Shown: positions 12,729 through 24,335 of the stretch, piece after piece
How the letters are laid out: every line of letters begins with the position of its first letter
How positions within the stretch are numbered: position 1 is the first letter of the stretch
Source of the DNA: Sclerurus mexicanus
Lineage: Eukaryota > Chordata > Aves > Passeriformes > Furnariidae
DNA length: 64,000 nt
NCBI GenBank assembly: GCA_013396755.1
Contig: VWZF01004811.1
Location: forward strand, 391,959 to 455,958
Direction of reading: 5' to 3'
Notes under the pieces: generated by a model
The model's input: only the letters and a program-made list of their open reading frames with translations
Database searches by the model: none
What the model was told of the DNA's origin: nothing
Translations under genes and position numbers: made by a program

Positions 12729-12884
12729 GGTGAGGTCCTGGCACAGACTGCCCAGGGAAGCTGCTGCCCCATCTCTGGGAGTGTTCAGGATGGGCTTGGA
12801 GCAACCTGGTCTAGTGGAAAGTGTTCCAGCCCATGGCAGGGGGTGGAACTGCATGGTCTTTAAGGTCCCTTCTGTCCCAAACCA
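12729..12884 (+). mobile_element. CR1 LINE 3'-end fragment
   Basis: Reads gtgaggtcctggcacagact, gggcttggagcaacctggtc, tagtggaaagtgttccagcc and ggtctttaaggtcccttctg, sense CR1 terminus. Confidence 0.94.
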
Positions 12885-13010
12885 GCCCCTTCTGGGCAGG
12901 CCCATTCCAGCCCTGTAATCCTCCCTGTCCTGCAGCAGGGAGGCTGCGGTGCCCGGGATGCTCAGCTCCTTTCCTGGTTGGAGTCCTGTGCCCCAACTCC
13001 TTTGTAATCA

Positions 13011-13052
13011 ATCTCTCTCTGTCTCTCCCTCTCTCCCCCTCTCTCTCTCTCC
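13011..13052. repeat. (CT)n-rich microsatellite
   Basis: About 40 bases of ctctctctgtctctccctct with ctctccccctctctctctct, pure pyrimidine apart from one G. Confidence 0.95.
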
Positions 13053-13249
13053 AGGAGCTTATGTGGATTAACAGGTCCCTCTGTATTATCTGTAAACCTC
13101 CTTGATCCCTGAATGACTCCTCTAATGGGATTGTGCCCCCCTTTTCCAGCCTGGATGTCCCTCTTGCCTGTAGGACAGGCTGTGGGTTGGGCAGCCGGGG
13201 CCATGGGCTCCCCCTCTTCCCAGCCCTGCTGTGATCCCTCCTTTCCCTT

Positions 13250-13720
13250 CTCAGTCCCCAGATTTATTATTCTACGGCGATTGTGTTGAGTTGCATTTGA
13301 AATCAATTAGCACAGGTACTCCGAGATGAATGTTCATGCTCTGAAAAAAGGTGATGAAAACATACCATTTAAATAGAAATCAATTTCCCTTTCATGTATT
13401 TCTTCCCAGCTGCTGCCCAAAATTAATAGTTTTTAGATATTTGTGTGTGGAGAGGAGAGTCTCCCTCGTAAAGCACTTCCCTCTCCTCCTCCCCAGCTCC
13501 CAGGCTCTCCCACCCTCGTCCCTCTGCAAAGGGGCTGTTTTGTTTCCCGAGCTCTGTGAGGAGCGGCTGGAATTGCCTCCTCCCTCCTCATATTTTCATG
13601 ACATCATTAGCCATTTCTCCACGGGAAACTGTTTAATTCCAGCACTAATAAACACCAGGGCTGCAGCAAATGGACCCCAGGAGCTCCAGGATAAGCCATT
13701 ACCCCGTGGGCTGGATCCTT
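13250..13720. other. Candidate conserved non-coding block
   Basis: Repeat-free AT-rich sequence with caattagcacaggtac, gacatcattagccatttc, gtttaattccagcactaata and aattacgctcacaatg. Enhancer-like by eye only. Confidence 0.3.
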
Positions 13721-16215
13721 ACAGGAAACCTCCGTGTACCAATTACGCTCACAATGAGCCCAAAAGGAGAACAAGGCAGGGATTAAGTGATTGTCCCTCT
13801 GGATCCCAGGGGCAGCACCGACCTCCTCAGGCATTCCTGAGCGTGGGGAACCCCCTAGAGCTCCAGCACCCCCAGGCACCCTTGCAAGGGACCTGCAAAG
13901 GGCTGGGCTGGGTGCACATCTTGGGTCCAACTCTGGTGCCAAGTGGTGCCACTCAGGCCAAAGGTTTGGAGCAAAAGAAAGGAAAAGAGCCCTAAAAACA
14001 AAAGCACCTCTTTCTTTAGGACAGCTTTCTGAGTGTCCCTGGATGTCCCTTGCAGCCATATACCTGTGTCCCACTAAAATGGCATGGCTTTTCCAAAGCA
14101 CATGTGGTGCCTGAGACAGATAAAAAGAATTAGAAATGGCATTTCTAGCTAAACTTTCTGGTCTATCAGTGTTTACTAATCTCCCCCTCCAAACATTTTT
14201 CCTTCCCATCTGTTTTCCAGCAGCAGTCCCGTGCTGGGGCGAAGGGCCTGCCTGGCTCTAATCCCGCTGTGCCAGCGATTCTGCCCCACGACCTCCTGCT
14301 GTCCCAGACGGAGCCAGAGCGGAATTAGGACAAGCACAAAAACCGAGGGGCTGCACTGCTGCTCAGCCCTCGCAGCGAAATGAAGGGCAAGGGAGAGTTA
14401 GGTTATTTTTGGGGGGAAATGTGGGGACTTTTCCCAATGGTGAGGATGGCAAACTCCTTGTTTTTCCCCAGGGCAGCAGCAGTGGCAGATGGTTGCTCTT
14501 TGGGGACAGAGGCACATTCCCTGATCCCTGAACTGCGCTGTGTCCATGTGGTCGGGCAGAGAAGTCCCAGGGTCACCTTCCCTGCGCCAGGACCCCCATG
14601 CAGGCTCTGTGAGGAGCTCAGGAGAGCTAAAGGCACTGGGAAGACCTCATAGTCATTGCCCTCATTTACATCTGTTTCATTTTTAGACGTTTTGGACTAT
14701 GTCTACGATTTCTCCAAGAGAAATCAGGTTTTCAGCTCAGCCCTGGTTACATAGGTCAGGAATAAAAATTGTTCACAGTCCTCTCTGTTTCTGGTCTCCA
14801 GGTATTGATCCCTGTCTCCATTTTCCTCACTCTCGGCTTGATTCCGACCACTGCCTATTTTTCGTTTGTGCTTCCTGCCAGCAGATCCTTCTGGAGCTTT
14901 TCTCAGGCTCCTGATTTGCCTCCCACTGTTACTGCAGCACCTCCAGCCCCCCCCAGGGCCTCCTGCCCCGCTCCCCTCCCTGTGCCCAGGAACTGCCCCT
15001 GCTGTGGCTCTGGGGGGTTGGGGGCTCACATTTGTAATTGCAGCACGTGTTCATATTTTGGTCCAGAGGTTTAATTCGTCTTCTAACTAACCCCTCTGTA
15101 CTGCAATGATCTGTATTCCCTTTTTATTTTTAGATCTAGATATTTGCAAAAGGTATAGATTTTCACCTTTCTCTAGGACTGGCAATTGCTCTGTGTGTGG
15201 GTAGGACTGCAAATCCGAGTTATTAAACCTTTACACACCCATGACACCTCTCTAAAGGCTGATTCTGGACATTCACCCAGGTTCTGTTTGCTTACAGGGC
15301 TGTAAATAGAATGTGGGGTCCCCAAATCCCTGTCTCCTATCCCTTGTGCTCGAGGCTGTGCTTGATCCATTTGTTTTCCTGTGACTGCGATCCCTTTGAT
15401 TTCCTAATTTTTCCCTCTCTGTGTTATTTGTTACCAGCTCCAGTGGAGCGCTGGCAGGCCGGGAAATCAATTCAGCTCTGGAGTTTGAGTCTCAGAAGAG
15501 CCGCATGGAAAGGCTGCCACCTTCCCGGGACAGCCGCTGACACAAGATAAATCATCGTGGGTTTTTTGCCAACGTGCCATATTTCAAACTCATAATCAGT
15601 CCACCATCACCCCTCACTTTCCTTCAGGCATCTCCTTCCCGCTCCGTGTGATTTATGTCCCCGGGTACCGACACCAATTGGACATTTCTAATCCTCTCTT
15701 ATATAATTTCTCTTCGCTGCATTTCCTTAATTACCCCGTTCTGACCTTCCTTTTCCTTCCTTACCCCTCCTTCCAGCTCGCTCCTGGGCTTCCTTGCCCT
15801 CGCTTGACTCCTTCTGTTAATTTACAGCGTGAACACCATTTCTGCGCCCCCTCGAGCCCTGGTGACATCGGGGGTTTGGAGTGACATGTTCCCAAGGCTG
15901 GAGCAGAGGTGAGAGCAGCCCCTTGCCAGGCTGGGGCCAGGCACATTGCTTGGAAAAGCTCCATAGCAAAGGACAGGGACAGTCTCTCTTTTGGGTTGTT
16001 GAAACCACCACAACAGCCCTTTCCCTGTGAGCAAATGACTCCTGATCGCAGCCGGGATTTCTCACCTCTGACGTCGGTAATTCCCTACAATAAAAGCCAT
16101 GGAAATATTCCTGGTCGTCCCCTGTGCAGTGGACCTGGGACAAAGAGAGCACCGAGCCTGTGGCCGGGCTCTGCATGGCAGCTCTGGGATCCCGGAACAA
16201 GGAGGACATAGAGGC
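13721..16215. other. Unannotated intergenic DNA
   Basis: GC-rich unique sequence with AT-rich unique stretches at 14640-14800, 15060-15180 and 15545-15760 (ctcataatcagtccacc, ccttaattaccccgttc). Neither gene nor mobile element recognised. Confidence 0.45.
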
Positions 16216-16385
16216 ACGGCGGAATCACTGAGGTCGGAAAAGCCATCCGAGGCCACTGAGTTCAACCATTCCCAGCACTGCCAAGGCCACCACTGACCCA
16301 TATTCCCAAGTGCCACATCCACATGCCTTTGAAATCCCTGCAGGGATGGGGACCCCTCCCTGGGCAGCTGTGCCAATCCCAGCTG
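16216..16385 (-). mobile_element. CR1 fragment, diverged subfamily
   Basis: Plus strand reads cggaatcactgaggtcggaa, aagccatccgaggccactga, gttcaaccattcccagcact, then cctttgaaatccctgcaggg and ctccctgggcagctgtgcca. Reverse copy of the 'cacatccacatgccttt' CR1 type. Confidence 0.85.
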
Positions 16386-16429
16386 GGCTGGGGGGCCGAA
16401 GGGAGGGGGAGAGCCCAAGAGTTAACTTT

Positions 16430-17110
16430 ATGGAATCACTGGAATATCTTCTTCATAATTAATAAATGGGAGATGTTACTGCAGCTGATCAATAGTGTTG
16501 TTAGAGGGAATTGATCGCGGGGGGAACTCTTTTTGTGGGTACAATTTTTCACCTCTTCAGAACAAAAGGCTCCCTGGGGTGCTCTCACAGCCTGACCCAA
16601 ACGGGCAGCGAGGGAGAGGCAATTAATCAATTAACACCCAGAGAGCGACATCCCCGAGAGCCTCCCGAGGGGCTGGAGCTGGCGTGGTGGCCGCACATGT
16701 GCTGATTTTGGGGTGCCCTGGGATACAGGCTGGGCACCCTCCGGTGCCATCACCGAGCACGGCAGCGCCCTTGGAAGCCTCATGCCAGGACGCTTTCCCA
16801 ATGGGAGTCCTGCTCTGCTCGGCCAGCTCAGCTTTTCCACGACAAACCCTGGGCAGCAAACATCCCCTCTTGCAGGGAGTTTATAGGGTGATAATAAGCA
16901 CCAAAAAAACCCTGGGATTGACACTTGACATTCAAAGATTTGCCTCGGGAGATGAAATTTAAAGAGCTTGTTAAGCTGTTTGGGGTTTTTTGTTTTGTTT
17001 TGCTTTGCTTTGTTTCTGTGGCGTTTTTTCCAGAGTGGTTTATTTATTTTCCCTCTTGAAAAAGCTGTTTGGGTCCGGAGGAAACATGAGTCTACTTCAG
17101 GCCAGCATTT
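16430..17110. other. Candidate conserved block and (TTTTG)n repeat
   Basis: 16430-16640 is AT-rich unique sequence (cataattaataaatggg, gcagctgatcaatag, gaggcaattaatcaattaac). 16985-17016 is a degenerate (TTTTG)n/(TTTGC)n simple repeat. 16641-16860 is GC-rich and unremarkable. Confidence 0.4.
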
Positions 17111-17287
17111 CAGGCCTCATTTTGTCCTTGCTGAGGGCAGATGCTCCATGGCACAGGCACAGGACTCAGTCTGCGGACATGGGGAGGGAATGACATGGGA
17201 GGGAAGGACATGCTGGGAGTGCTCACATGGACAGAACAAAATCTGGACTTCACACCTGCAGGCTCAGAGAAGATCCCTGGAATTCTT

Positions 17288-17400
17288 CATGGCCAGGTTG
17301 GAATAACTTGCTCCAGTGGAAGGTGTCCCTGTCTGTGGCAGGGGGAGGAACTGATGGGATTTAAGGTTCCTTTCAACCCAAACCATTCTATGGCCCTATG
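17288..17400 (+). mobile_element. CR1 LINE 3'-end fragment
   Basis: Reads catggccaggttggaataac, ttgctccagtggaaggtgtc, gatttaaggttcctttcaac and ccaaaccattctatgg, sense CR1 terminus. Confidence 0.93.
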
Positions 17401-17959
17401 AGAGGTCAGGAATTAAAATAAGTGCTCAGTCTAAGCAGGCAGAGTGGGCAGGGCAGGCAGGCAGTGCTGGTGTCTGCACTCCTGCTCCCCCCTGGCATCG
17501 CCCACCCGGAGATGCAGAGTCTGGGGAGCACCTCCCAGCCCTACCCACAACCTGGGGGATCAATGAACAATTAATTCCTGCCACCACTTGTGTTTGTCAG
17601 CTCCTAATTAGCAGCTCTGGCAGTTGTCTGTCAGGCAGGAGCAGAGTGGCACTCACACGGTCTTCCTTTCTTAGCAGCAATTAAGGATGGATAAACTTGT
17701 TTGGAAAAGGCTGGAAGCCTGAATTACAGCTGAGAGGTAGGGAAAAAAATCCCAACAATTAAGACTAAGATCTCTAAAAGAGATTTTAAATGTCAGAGCT
17801 GCCAGTGTTTCACTTGGGTTAAATACCTGGATCCCACAAGAGCACATGAATTCAGGCCCCAGATTAGTATTTTAGATGTGCAGTGGCTCAGAAACGAAGT
17901 GGTTCCTCTGCTTTCCCTTTCTGCCTCTCTTTTCCAGGGAAAGGAGCTTCCACTAGCTC
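17401..17959. other. Unique DNA with AT-rich block
   Basis: 17560-17780 is AT-rich and repeat-free (gctcctaattagcag, agcaattaaggatgg, ctgaattacagctgag), possibly conserved non-coding. No gene seen. Confidence 0.35.
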
Positions 17960-18012
17960 AGGTTGTTCCAAGGCCTGTCCAGCCTGGCCTTGAACACTTC
18001 CAGGGATGGGGC
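17960..18012 (-). mobile_element. Short CR1 fragment
   Basis: Plus strand reads caggttgttccaaggcctgt, ccagcctggccttgaacact and tccagggatgggg, CR1 in reverse. Only about 50 bases. Confidence 0.82.
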
Positions 18013-19667
18013 ATTAATTGGATCAAGATGATTATTGATGGCAAGGACTATTTTATCTGCCCCAGGTAACTGATCCCAAACCACAGGGTGAACCAGACAC
18101 AAACCAGGATCCCATCACCTCGGTGGCATTATCCTCCCTGGAGCAGGGCCAGGCTTCCCTGGCAGCCAGCACAGCACGGCCAGTTATTGCTTGTAATTAA
18201 CTCCATCAAGCAAAAGTCCTATAAATCAATCACAGCTTGGCTAATAAATAAATCTTTGCTCAATGTCTACCTGCACACAAGGGTATCTCTGATTTACCAC
18301 TTTCCTTGTGCTGCACTGAGGATCACAGATGGATGGCGGGAGAGACACCGGGATCTGAACGTGATGCATTATTTCAAACTTCAGGGATAATAAAATTTTG
18401 GAGGAGAGTGGCCTATTAGCTCAGCATTCCCATCGACATTTCTCCCACTGTATTAGGAGTTGTGTTAATGATTTCACATTCCCTGCTGACTCCCCACTAA
18501 TTCTTCTTTGTCTTTTTGTCATTTTCATGGGGCAATGGGACACATTCCCGCAGTGACATCCCAGCACTGGGAGCCTCCATGGTCCCTGGGGACAGAGCAC
18601 CCCCTCGGGACGGGGCACCCACCCCGGCTCTGCTGCCGGAGGGCACAGGGTGGCACAACGCAGCTCCTGGTCCACCCCAGCACCACACGTTCCTTTGCTA
18701 ATTCCAGGGCCATGTTCCTTAATCTAATGACTAATTCCAGGAATATGTTTCTCCATAATGGGCCGTGGCCCCCGGGATGCGCCAGGGAAGGTGGGCCTGT
18801 GCTGGGGCTGGAGCTGAGAAGGGGGTTAGGGGGGTTGCATCTGGAAGGTCTCAGATGCAGAGGGAGCCATCCAGAATTCCCTCATTAGCCTATTATCTCA
18901 CTAATTGTGGGGTATTTCGTAGAGACCAGAAAATTCTCTGGAAATGCAGGAAAAGGAGGGAGCAGCCCAGCCGGGAGCAGCCCAACCAGGAGCACCAAGG
19001 TCCCACAGCTCCATAGGAGGTGGCACCTGGTTCCCAAAACATGGACCTGCTCCCATCTGCACTGTCAGTGGCATGTGGAAGTGTTTCCTCATGGGAAAGG
19101 AGCTGTGTAGACACGGCATGTGGTGAGAAATCAAGTGGAACAATGAGAGAGAGGTTCTGGCTGGGCTGGGAATGCACTGGGATGTTCTGTTAATCCAAGT
19201 GGGTGGCACTCTCGAGGTCTGAGCCCCCTCCCTCTGATTGGCATTGCCACCCCGGAACACAGAGAAAGGTGCTAAAGGTGCTCCTTTCCTTTGTAAGGAG
19301 GAGCAAAGATGCTCCCAGGCAGGGATGTTCCTGGGCAGGGAGGTGGGCAGTGCCATGTGGGGCTGCCTTTGGCTGCCAGCCACCAAATCCCCCTGGCTGA
19401 GGCAGCCCTGGGGACACGTCCTGAGCTGAGCACTGGATTCTCCTGCAGGGACCCTTTTCCCAGTCAGGGGATGCCATGGGTCGGGTGGTACGTGGACACC
19501 GAGTGGAAGAGCAGAGGAGGTGGCCGGAGCCTTTGGAAGTGCCTGTTTCGCCTTCAAACAATGCAGCCCTGACTCATATATTTTTCATCCCGGTTGAGGG
19601 TACAGTGTCAGCCAAAGACCTTTGTTACACCCCAGTGCTTTCTGGGATGCAAATTAGGGCCTTCTCC
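18013..19667. other. Unannotated intergenic DNA with AT-rich pockets
   Basis: AT-rich unique pockets at 18180-18300 and 18380-18520 (gctaataaataaatc, cctattagctcagcattccc) and at 18695-18760, alternating with GC-rich sequence. No gene or mobile element recognised. Confidence 0.45.
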
Positions 19668-19686
19668 CCCCCCCCCCCCCCCCCCC
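19668..19686. repeat. C homopolymer run at gap edge
   Basis: About 19 consecutive C immediately before accc and the gap. Such runs commonly break sequencing reads, which explains the gap. Confidence 0.95.
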
Positions 19687-19699
19687 ACCCGTCCCGTAC

Positions 19700-19725
19700 N
19701 NNNNNNNNNNNNNNNNNNNNNNNNN
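19700..19725. other. Assembly gap (26 N)
   Basis: Twenty-six N after a C homopolymer (19668-19686, interrupted by one A). Open frames crossing it are artefacts. Confidence 1.
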
Positions 19726-20360
19726 ACGGACTCTTCCTTGGACGTCTCGGAAGCCGATATTTATTGTGAGCCCACCGCTCCTCTCAGCAGGTGGACAAAG
19801 ATAATACTGTCATTATGTGCTCAGAAAATGCTTTGTAAAATTCGGCGAAGTCGGCGGCGCTCCGGCGTAGATAACATCTGCCTCCAGGACTGCCCTGCTG
19901 TAAACAGGCCTTGGAAAAATAGCGCGCACTGCTTCTCCCCGGGAATATCGATTTTTGGTGTTGGAAAGGGTCAAATTCAAATCGCCAGCACAAAGAGCGG
20001 CTGCAGCTCCTGCGCCGCGCGGCTTTTCACAAAGAACAAAGTGCTGCGGCGGCAGGAGCGGCTCGGGGACAGCGGCGGGGACAGCGATGGGGACACGGGC
20101 AGGGCCGGGGCACGGCGGCCAGCGCGCCTTTCCCATGGGAAGAGGCAGCTGCTGCCCGCGGGGCCCGTCCTGCCGGAGCCGCGGGATGCGCGGGGGTGCG
20201 CGGGGGATGCGCGGGGGATGCGCGGGGGATGCGGGCGGCACCGCGGGGTTCACCCCCCGGGAACCCCAGAGCCGCCCCGGCCCCGACTGCCCCGCTCGGA
20301 CAGAGGGAGCTCCATGCAGGATGCGAATCCCGCTCCCGAGGACGGATGGGCGCCGTCGGG
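19726..20360. promoter_or_regulatory. CpG-island-like region beside an assembly gap
   Basis: Dense CpG from about 19830 to 20330 (ttcggcgaagtcggcggcgc, gctgcgccgcgcggc, gatgcgcgggggatgcgcgg). The AT-richer edge has TATCGATTTTT at 19946-19956, which on the minus strand is the ONECUT-type AAAAATCGATA. TGTAAACA (forkhead-type) lies at 19899-19906. A 12-bp repeat (gatgcgcggggg) runs 20184-20240. It could be a promoter of an unmodelled transcript or an enhancer. No exon is supported. Confidence 0.45.
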
Positions 20361-21615
20361 TGTATGTGATGGAGGAGGGAGATCTGCCTTGGCTGCTCCT
20401 GCATCTCACCTGGCAGGGAGCGGGAGACGGGGACATTCCTGACTCCGGGGAGCAAAGGATTTTCCCTCTCTGTACAGGTCAGACGAGCAGGAGGCGTCGG
20501 CACTGGAAGTCCCCACTCACAAGCTGGGAGAGAAAAGCTGGAGGAAACCTGCGGGCGGAGTGGTGTGTCCCGGTGTCCCAGGGACGGCCCATCCCGAGGG
20601 GGTGGGCTGTGGGAGACACGGGGGTGCCCACAGGGCAGGATGTGGCTCTCAGCACCCCAAGTCCTGCGGGACAGGGCTTGGCTGAGCCTGAGACCAGCAC
20701 CAGATCTCCTCCAGCCCTTCCCCAGCAGACCCTGTCCCACTCCTCTCCCTGTCAGGAATTACAGTAAAGAACAGGAGCTAAAAGCCCTTTGGTGCCCTTG
20801 GCAGGGGCTCTCGGGCTGGGGCAGCATTCCCTGGAGCTCTGTGCTGCAGGAGGATCCCTGTGTGGGATGCAGCACACCGGGCTGGTGGGACTGGGAGCAC
20901 TCCCATGCCCAAACCATTCTGCTGGGAGGCCCATCCCAGCTCGACCCCCTCCCTGTCCACCTTCCATAGGTGCGGCCCTGGACACATCAGGTGAAGCTGC
21001 TCACATGGGAGCTGCTTTCCATTCAGGAGCTGCTTCCCATCCCTCTGGCTCCCGGTCTGGGCAGTGCTTTCCACAGACACCTGTACAGGTGCTCTGCCCC
21101 AGCAGGGCACAGTTATCCCAACCCACCCCTGCCAATATGTGGGCACCCAGCTGCGTGCCAGCAGAGTGACCTGGCGTTCCCATTCCCACTCTGGTGCAAA
21201 TCTCAGCTTGCAGGGGTGTAGCCAAACCCCTGCAGTGCAGCATCACCCAGAGCGAGGGGTCCTGGCGCACTGACAGCACCGTGCCAGCTGTGGAAATTCA
21301 CCATCCAAGTTATGGTCCCACAGGAATGCCTTGGAAAGAGCTCCTGGTCTAACGGGAAGCAAAAAAGAAAATGCAGGAGCGGCACATGCGATGGCTGCTG
21401 TTTAAAGGAGAGGATTTTACCCAAAGAGCCCGTGGCAGCTCCAGATCCCCTTCATCCAAACGGCATTATTTATTCATATTCCCATTGTACAGACTGTGGG
21501 CTTGTAAGAGAGACACGATCGATCGGTGCTGCTCGGAGAGCACAGGGAAGGGAACCTGGGATGCTGGGCCAGGCTGGGAAGGGAGGGAAAAACGGCAGTG
21601 GGATCTTGCAAACCA
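20361..21615. other. Unannotated GC-rich intergenic DNA
   Basis: Unique sequence next to the CpG island. Open frames occur on both strands, but none resembles a known protein. Confidence 0.45.
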
Positions 21616-21840
21616 GGATGTGGGTATTCCAGAGCGGCACATCCCACTGTGCAGGGCAGGGCACGGCATCCTCCATGGCATTGCTGGGATGTGGGTATCC
21701 CAAAAGGAGTGTACCCAGCTGTGCAGGACAGGGCACAGCATCCTCCTGATGGGATGTGGGCATTCCAGAGGAGTAAATCCAGCTGTGCAGGGCATTGCAT
21801 GGCATCCTCCATGGCATCGCTGGGATGTGGGTAAAGCAGT
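21616..21840. repeat. 65-71-bp tandem repeat, about 3.2 units
   Basis: Units start ggatgtgggtattccagag or close to it at 21616, 21687, 21752 and 21823. Shared core gtgcagggcagggcac and gcatcctcc. Spacings are 71, 65 and 71 bases. Confidence 0.9.
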
Positions 21841-22784
21841 GGGACAGCAGCAGGAGGTGCCTTGGGAGTGGCACCCAGGCAGCCTCCCAGGAGCCCTTGG
21901 AGGCAGGGATGTGTCACTGCCCCGGAGTGTCCCACTGTCCCCTCCACCCCCTCGGCTCCAGAGAAAAGGAGGTTCAGGGAGGACCTTCCTGCTCTCCACA
22001 ACCCCCTGGCAGGGAGGTCGGGGGTCAGGCTCTGCTCTCAGGGAACAAGGGACAGGACAAGAGCTGGAGGACCATCTGCTGTACCCTGAGCCAGGGACAT
22101 GTCCTTGGGTCATTTTGGCCGCCCCTTCCTGTGGGAAGCAGAGTGGGTTCCTGGCTCAGGCTCCCACCCTGCCCGGAGAACCAGGAGATGATGCTCTTTG
22201 TGGTTACACACAGGAGGGAGTTGGCATCTTTTAGGGGGAAAAATAAACATCTTTCCCACTCAATTAAATGTAACCAAAGGCTTTGGAAGAGCAAATGGGC
22301 TCCATTTATGGCTTGGGGATGGCAGGAGTGCAAGGGTTTGAGAACCAAACCGTGCTGGGAGCCCATCTGGGGGGAGAGCTGTTTGTTCGGCACATCGATC
22401 CGCTTTCATTGCGTAAGGAATTAACACTCAGCACCCAAACCCCTCAGCTTGCCACGGCAAACTACTCCACAGGATATTTTCCAGGGATGCATGCGAGCAG
22501 CTGGAGCAGAGACACAAGGAAGGCGGGTGGCAGCGAGGACACACCAAGGTGTGCTCCATTCCGAGTGGATTTGGGGCCTTTAGGGCACCTGCACAGATAT
22601 GTGTGAGGGGGGACTTCCTCCTCCCTGTGGCCATGGATGTGCATCCAGGGGGCAGCTCCAGGGATATCTGCACCACTGATCCTGAGAGGGATCCTCCACA
22701 GCTCCATCCTTCCATCCCTTCACCCCGTGCCACAGCAAGGGCAGCCCCTGGTTGTGTCCCCATGTGCTGGATGCTCTGAAGCCC
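21841..22784. other. Unannotated GC-rich intergenic DNA
   Basis: Unique sequence with long but overlapping open frames on both strands, typical of GC-rich non-coding DNA. No family recognised. Confidence 0.45.
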
Positions 22785-22890
22785 ATGCCTGCCTGCATCC
22801 CCTGCTTCCTGCCTGCTTCCTGCCTGCATCCCCTGCTCCCTGCCTGCGTCTCCTGCATCCCTGCCTGCATCTCCTGCTCCCTGCCAGCTT
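22785..22890. repeat. Short-unit tandem repeat (ctgcctgcatcccctgctcc family)
   Basis: About 5-7 degenerate units mixing ctgcctgcatcc, cctgcttcctgc and cctgctccctgc. Confidence 0.85.
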
Positions 22891-22989
22891 GGATTGATGG
22901 CAGGAGCAGCACCAACCTGAGAAGGGCAATCCTTCAGCTCCACCAACCAAACCCAGGCAGGTCTCCGCCAATCTCCAGTGCTGCCGCCG

Positions 22990-23560
22990 CAGAGCCTGGA
23001 CAGGGGGTTTAAGCTGCTTCCAAATCCATCTCCCAGCTCATTATTATGCCAAGCAATTTTTCATTCATCGGGAATCTACGGCAGCATTTTAATGCGAGAA
23101 GCTCCCTACTCTGTTTCTCTTCCCCTGAAGAAAAATAGCTTAATTTCTGCAGTTTGATAGATTTTCCTGAGCCTTCAAAAGGTAGAGAAAGACTCTTGAA
23201 AATCGGTCGTTGAACTATCCACAGGCATTTTATAATGGCCATAAATAGGGCTGTACTGAATAGCTCTCCAGGCATCAGCTTGAATGGTGTCCTTGACACT
23301 GTTATTATTATCCCCATGGAAAAAAAAGGGAAAAAAGAGAGGAAAAAGAAAGTCTGGGAGCCTCTTCATGCTGCAGTTGGTGCTTCTCTAGGCTGGAAGA
23401 GCTGAATTCCCCCTGCCAGATCTACGCCCCCAGAGATGTGCCATTTCTCACTTCCCAGAATTGTCATCATTTCATGGAATTTCCTGCATTAAAAAATAGA
23501 TGTACATGAGAAATTTTGCAAACTTCAGAGCAAACCAAGTGCAAGAAGTTTGTGGGGATT
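22990..23560. other. Candidate conserved non-coding block
   Basis: Long unique AT-rich island with cagctcattattatgcc, gcagcattttaatgcgagaa, cataaatagggctgtactg and tgttattattatcccc. CR1-free and free of simple repeats, standing out from the GC-rich flanks. Enhancer-like by eye. No coding potential seen. Confidence 0.4.
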
Positions 23561-24109
23561 TATTTTTCACCTTTTTACCCCTTTGCCCACCTAAATCCTT
23601 GGTTGCTTTCCATCAGGGAATGTATAACTTCCACGCTATGGTGTCCCGTCAGTCTTTGCTGATGAACGGACACTGATTCCAGCTTTGAGGAGATATTTTT
23701 CAGGATAACCATTTATAGCATCCCAACACATCTCCACGGAGCAGCTGTGAGGTTTCCAGCTCCAAACCCTACTCTGACCCTCCACCACTGCATCTCCCAT
23801 CTTTCCCCCTAGACCTGTCCTTTTCACCTTGGATCCTATGGGATTATGTCACCAGAGACACTGCAGAAAAGCTTCAGGTTAATCAGCAGGAGCAATTTTC
23901 TCAGCATAAATAAGGTGCTTTCATTTCTTGAAAGACACTCTAATTTTTCCAGCCCCCTCACAAGGCAAAAATAGCACGTCCTAGAAATGTCACAGGCACC
24001 TATGGATTTCTCTCCAAGAAAACGAGCGCAGCCTCCTCTCTCCCGGAGCAGCCTCGGAGCCCTTCCCATGCAGCGATGCTCTGCCAGGGTGTGGGCTGTG
24101 CTGGAAGTC
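23561..24109. other. Unannotated intergenic DNA
   Basis: Mixed-composition unique sequence. No feature recognised. Confidence 0.45.
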
Positions 24110-24335
24110 ACAGAATCCCAGAATGGTTTGGGTTAGAAAGGATCTCAAAGCCCATCCTGTCCCACCCCCTGCCATGGGCAGGGACACCTCCCACCAGCCC
24201 AGGTTGCTCCAAGCCCCGTCCAACCTGGCCTTGGACACTCCCAGGGATCCAGGGGCAGCCACAGCTTCTCTGCCCAACCTGGGCCAGGGCCTGCCCACAC
24301 TCACAGTAAGGAATTTCTCCCCTATATCCAATCTA
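24110..24335 (-). mobile_element. CR1 LINE 3' end, about 225 bases
   Basis: Plus strand starts acagaatcccagaatggttt, gggttagaaaggatctcaaa, then gccatgggcagggacacctc, ggttgctccaagccccgtcc, cagccacagcttctctgccc and gtaaggaatttctcccctat. A long, well-preserved reverse copy. Confidence 0.95.

Noticed and set aside
13351..13995. 214-codon plus-strand frame
   Set aside because: No recognisable family. The overlapping minus-strand frame is nearly as long. Contains AT-rich sequence typical of a non-coding element.
19594..20442. 282-codon plus-strand open frame
   Set aside because: It runs through the 26-N gap and a CpG island. The residues are low complexity, and similarly long frames exist on the opposite strand. 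No protein family was recognised.
21371..22234. 287-codon plus-strand open frame and a 215-codon minus-strand one over the same DNA
   Set aside because: Built on a 65-71-bp tandem repeat and GC-rich sequence. Frames on both strands are a composition effect. No known domain.
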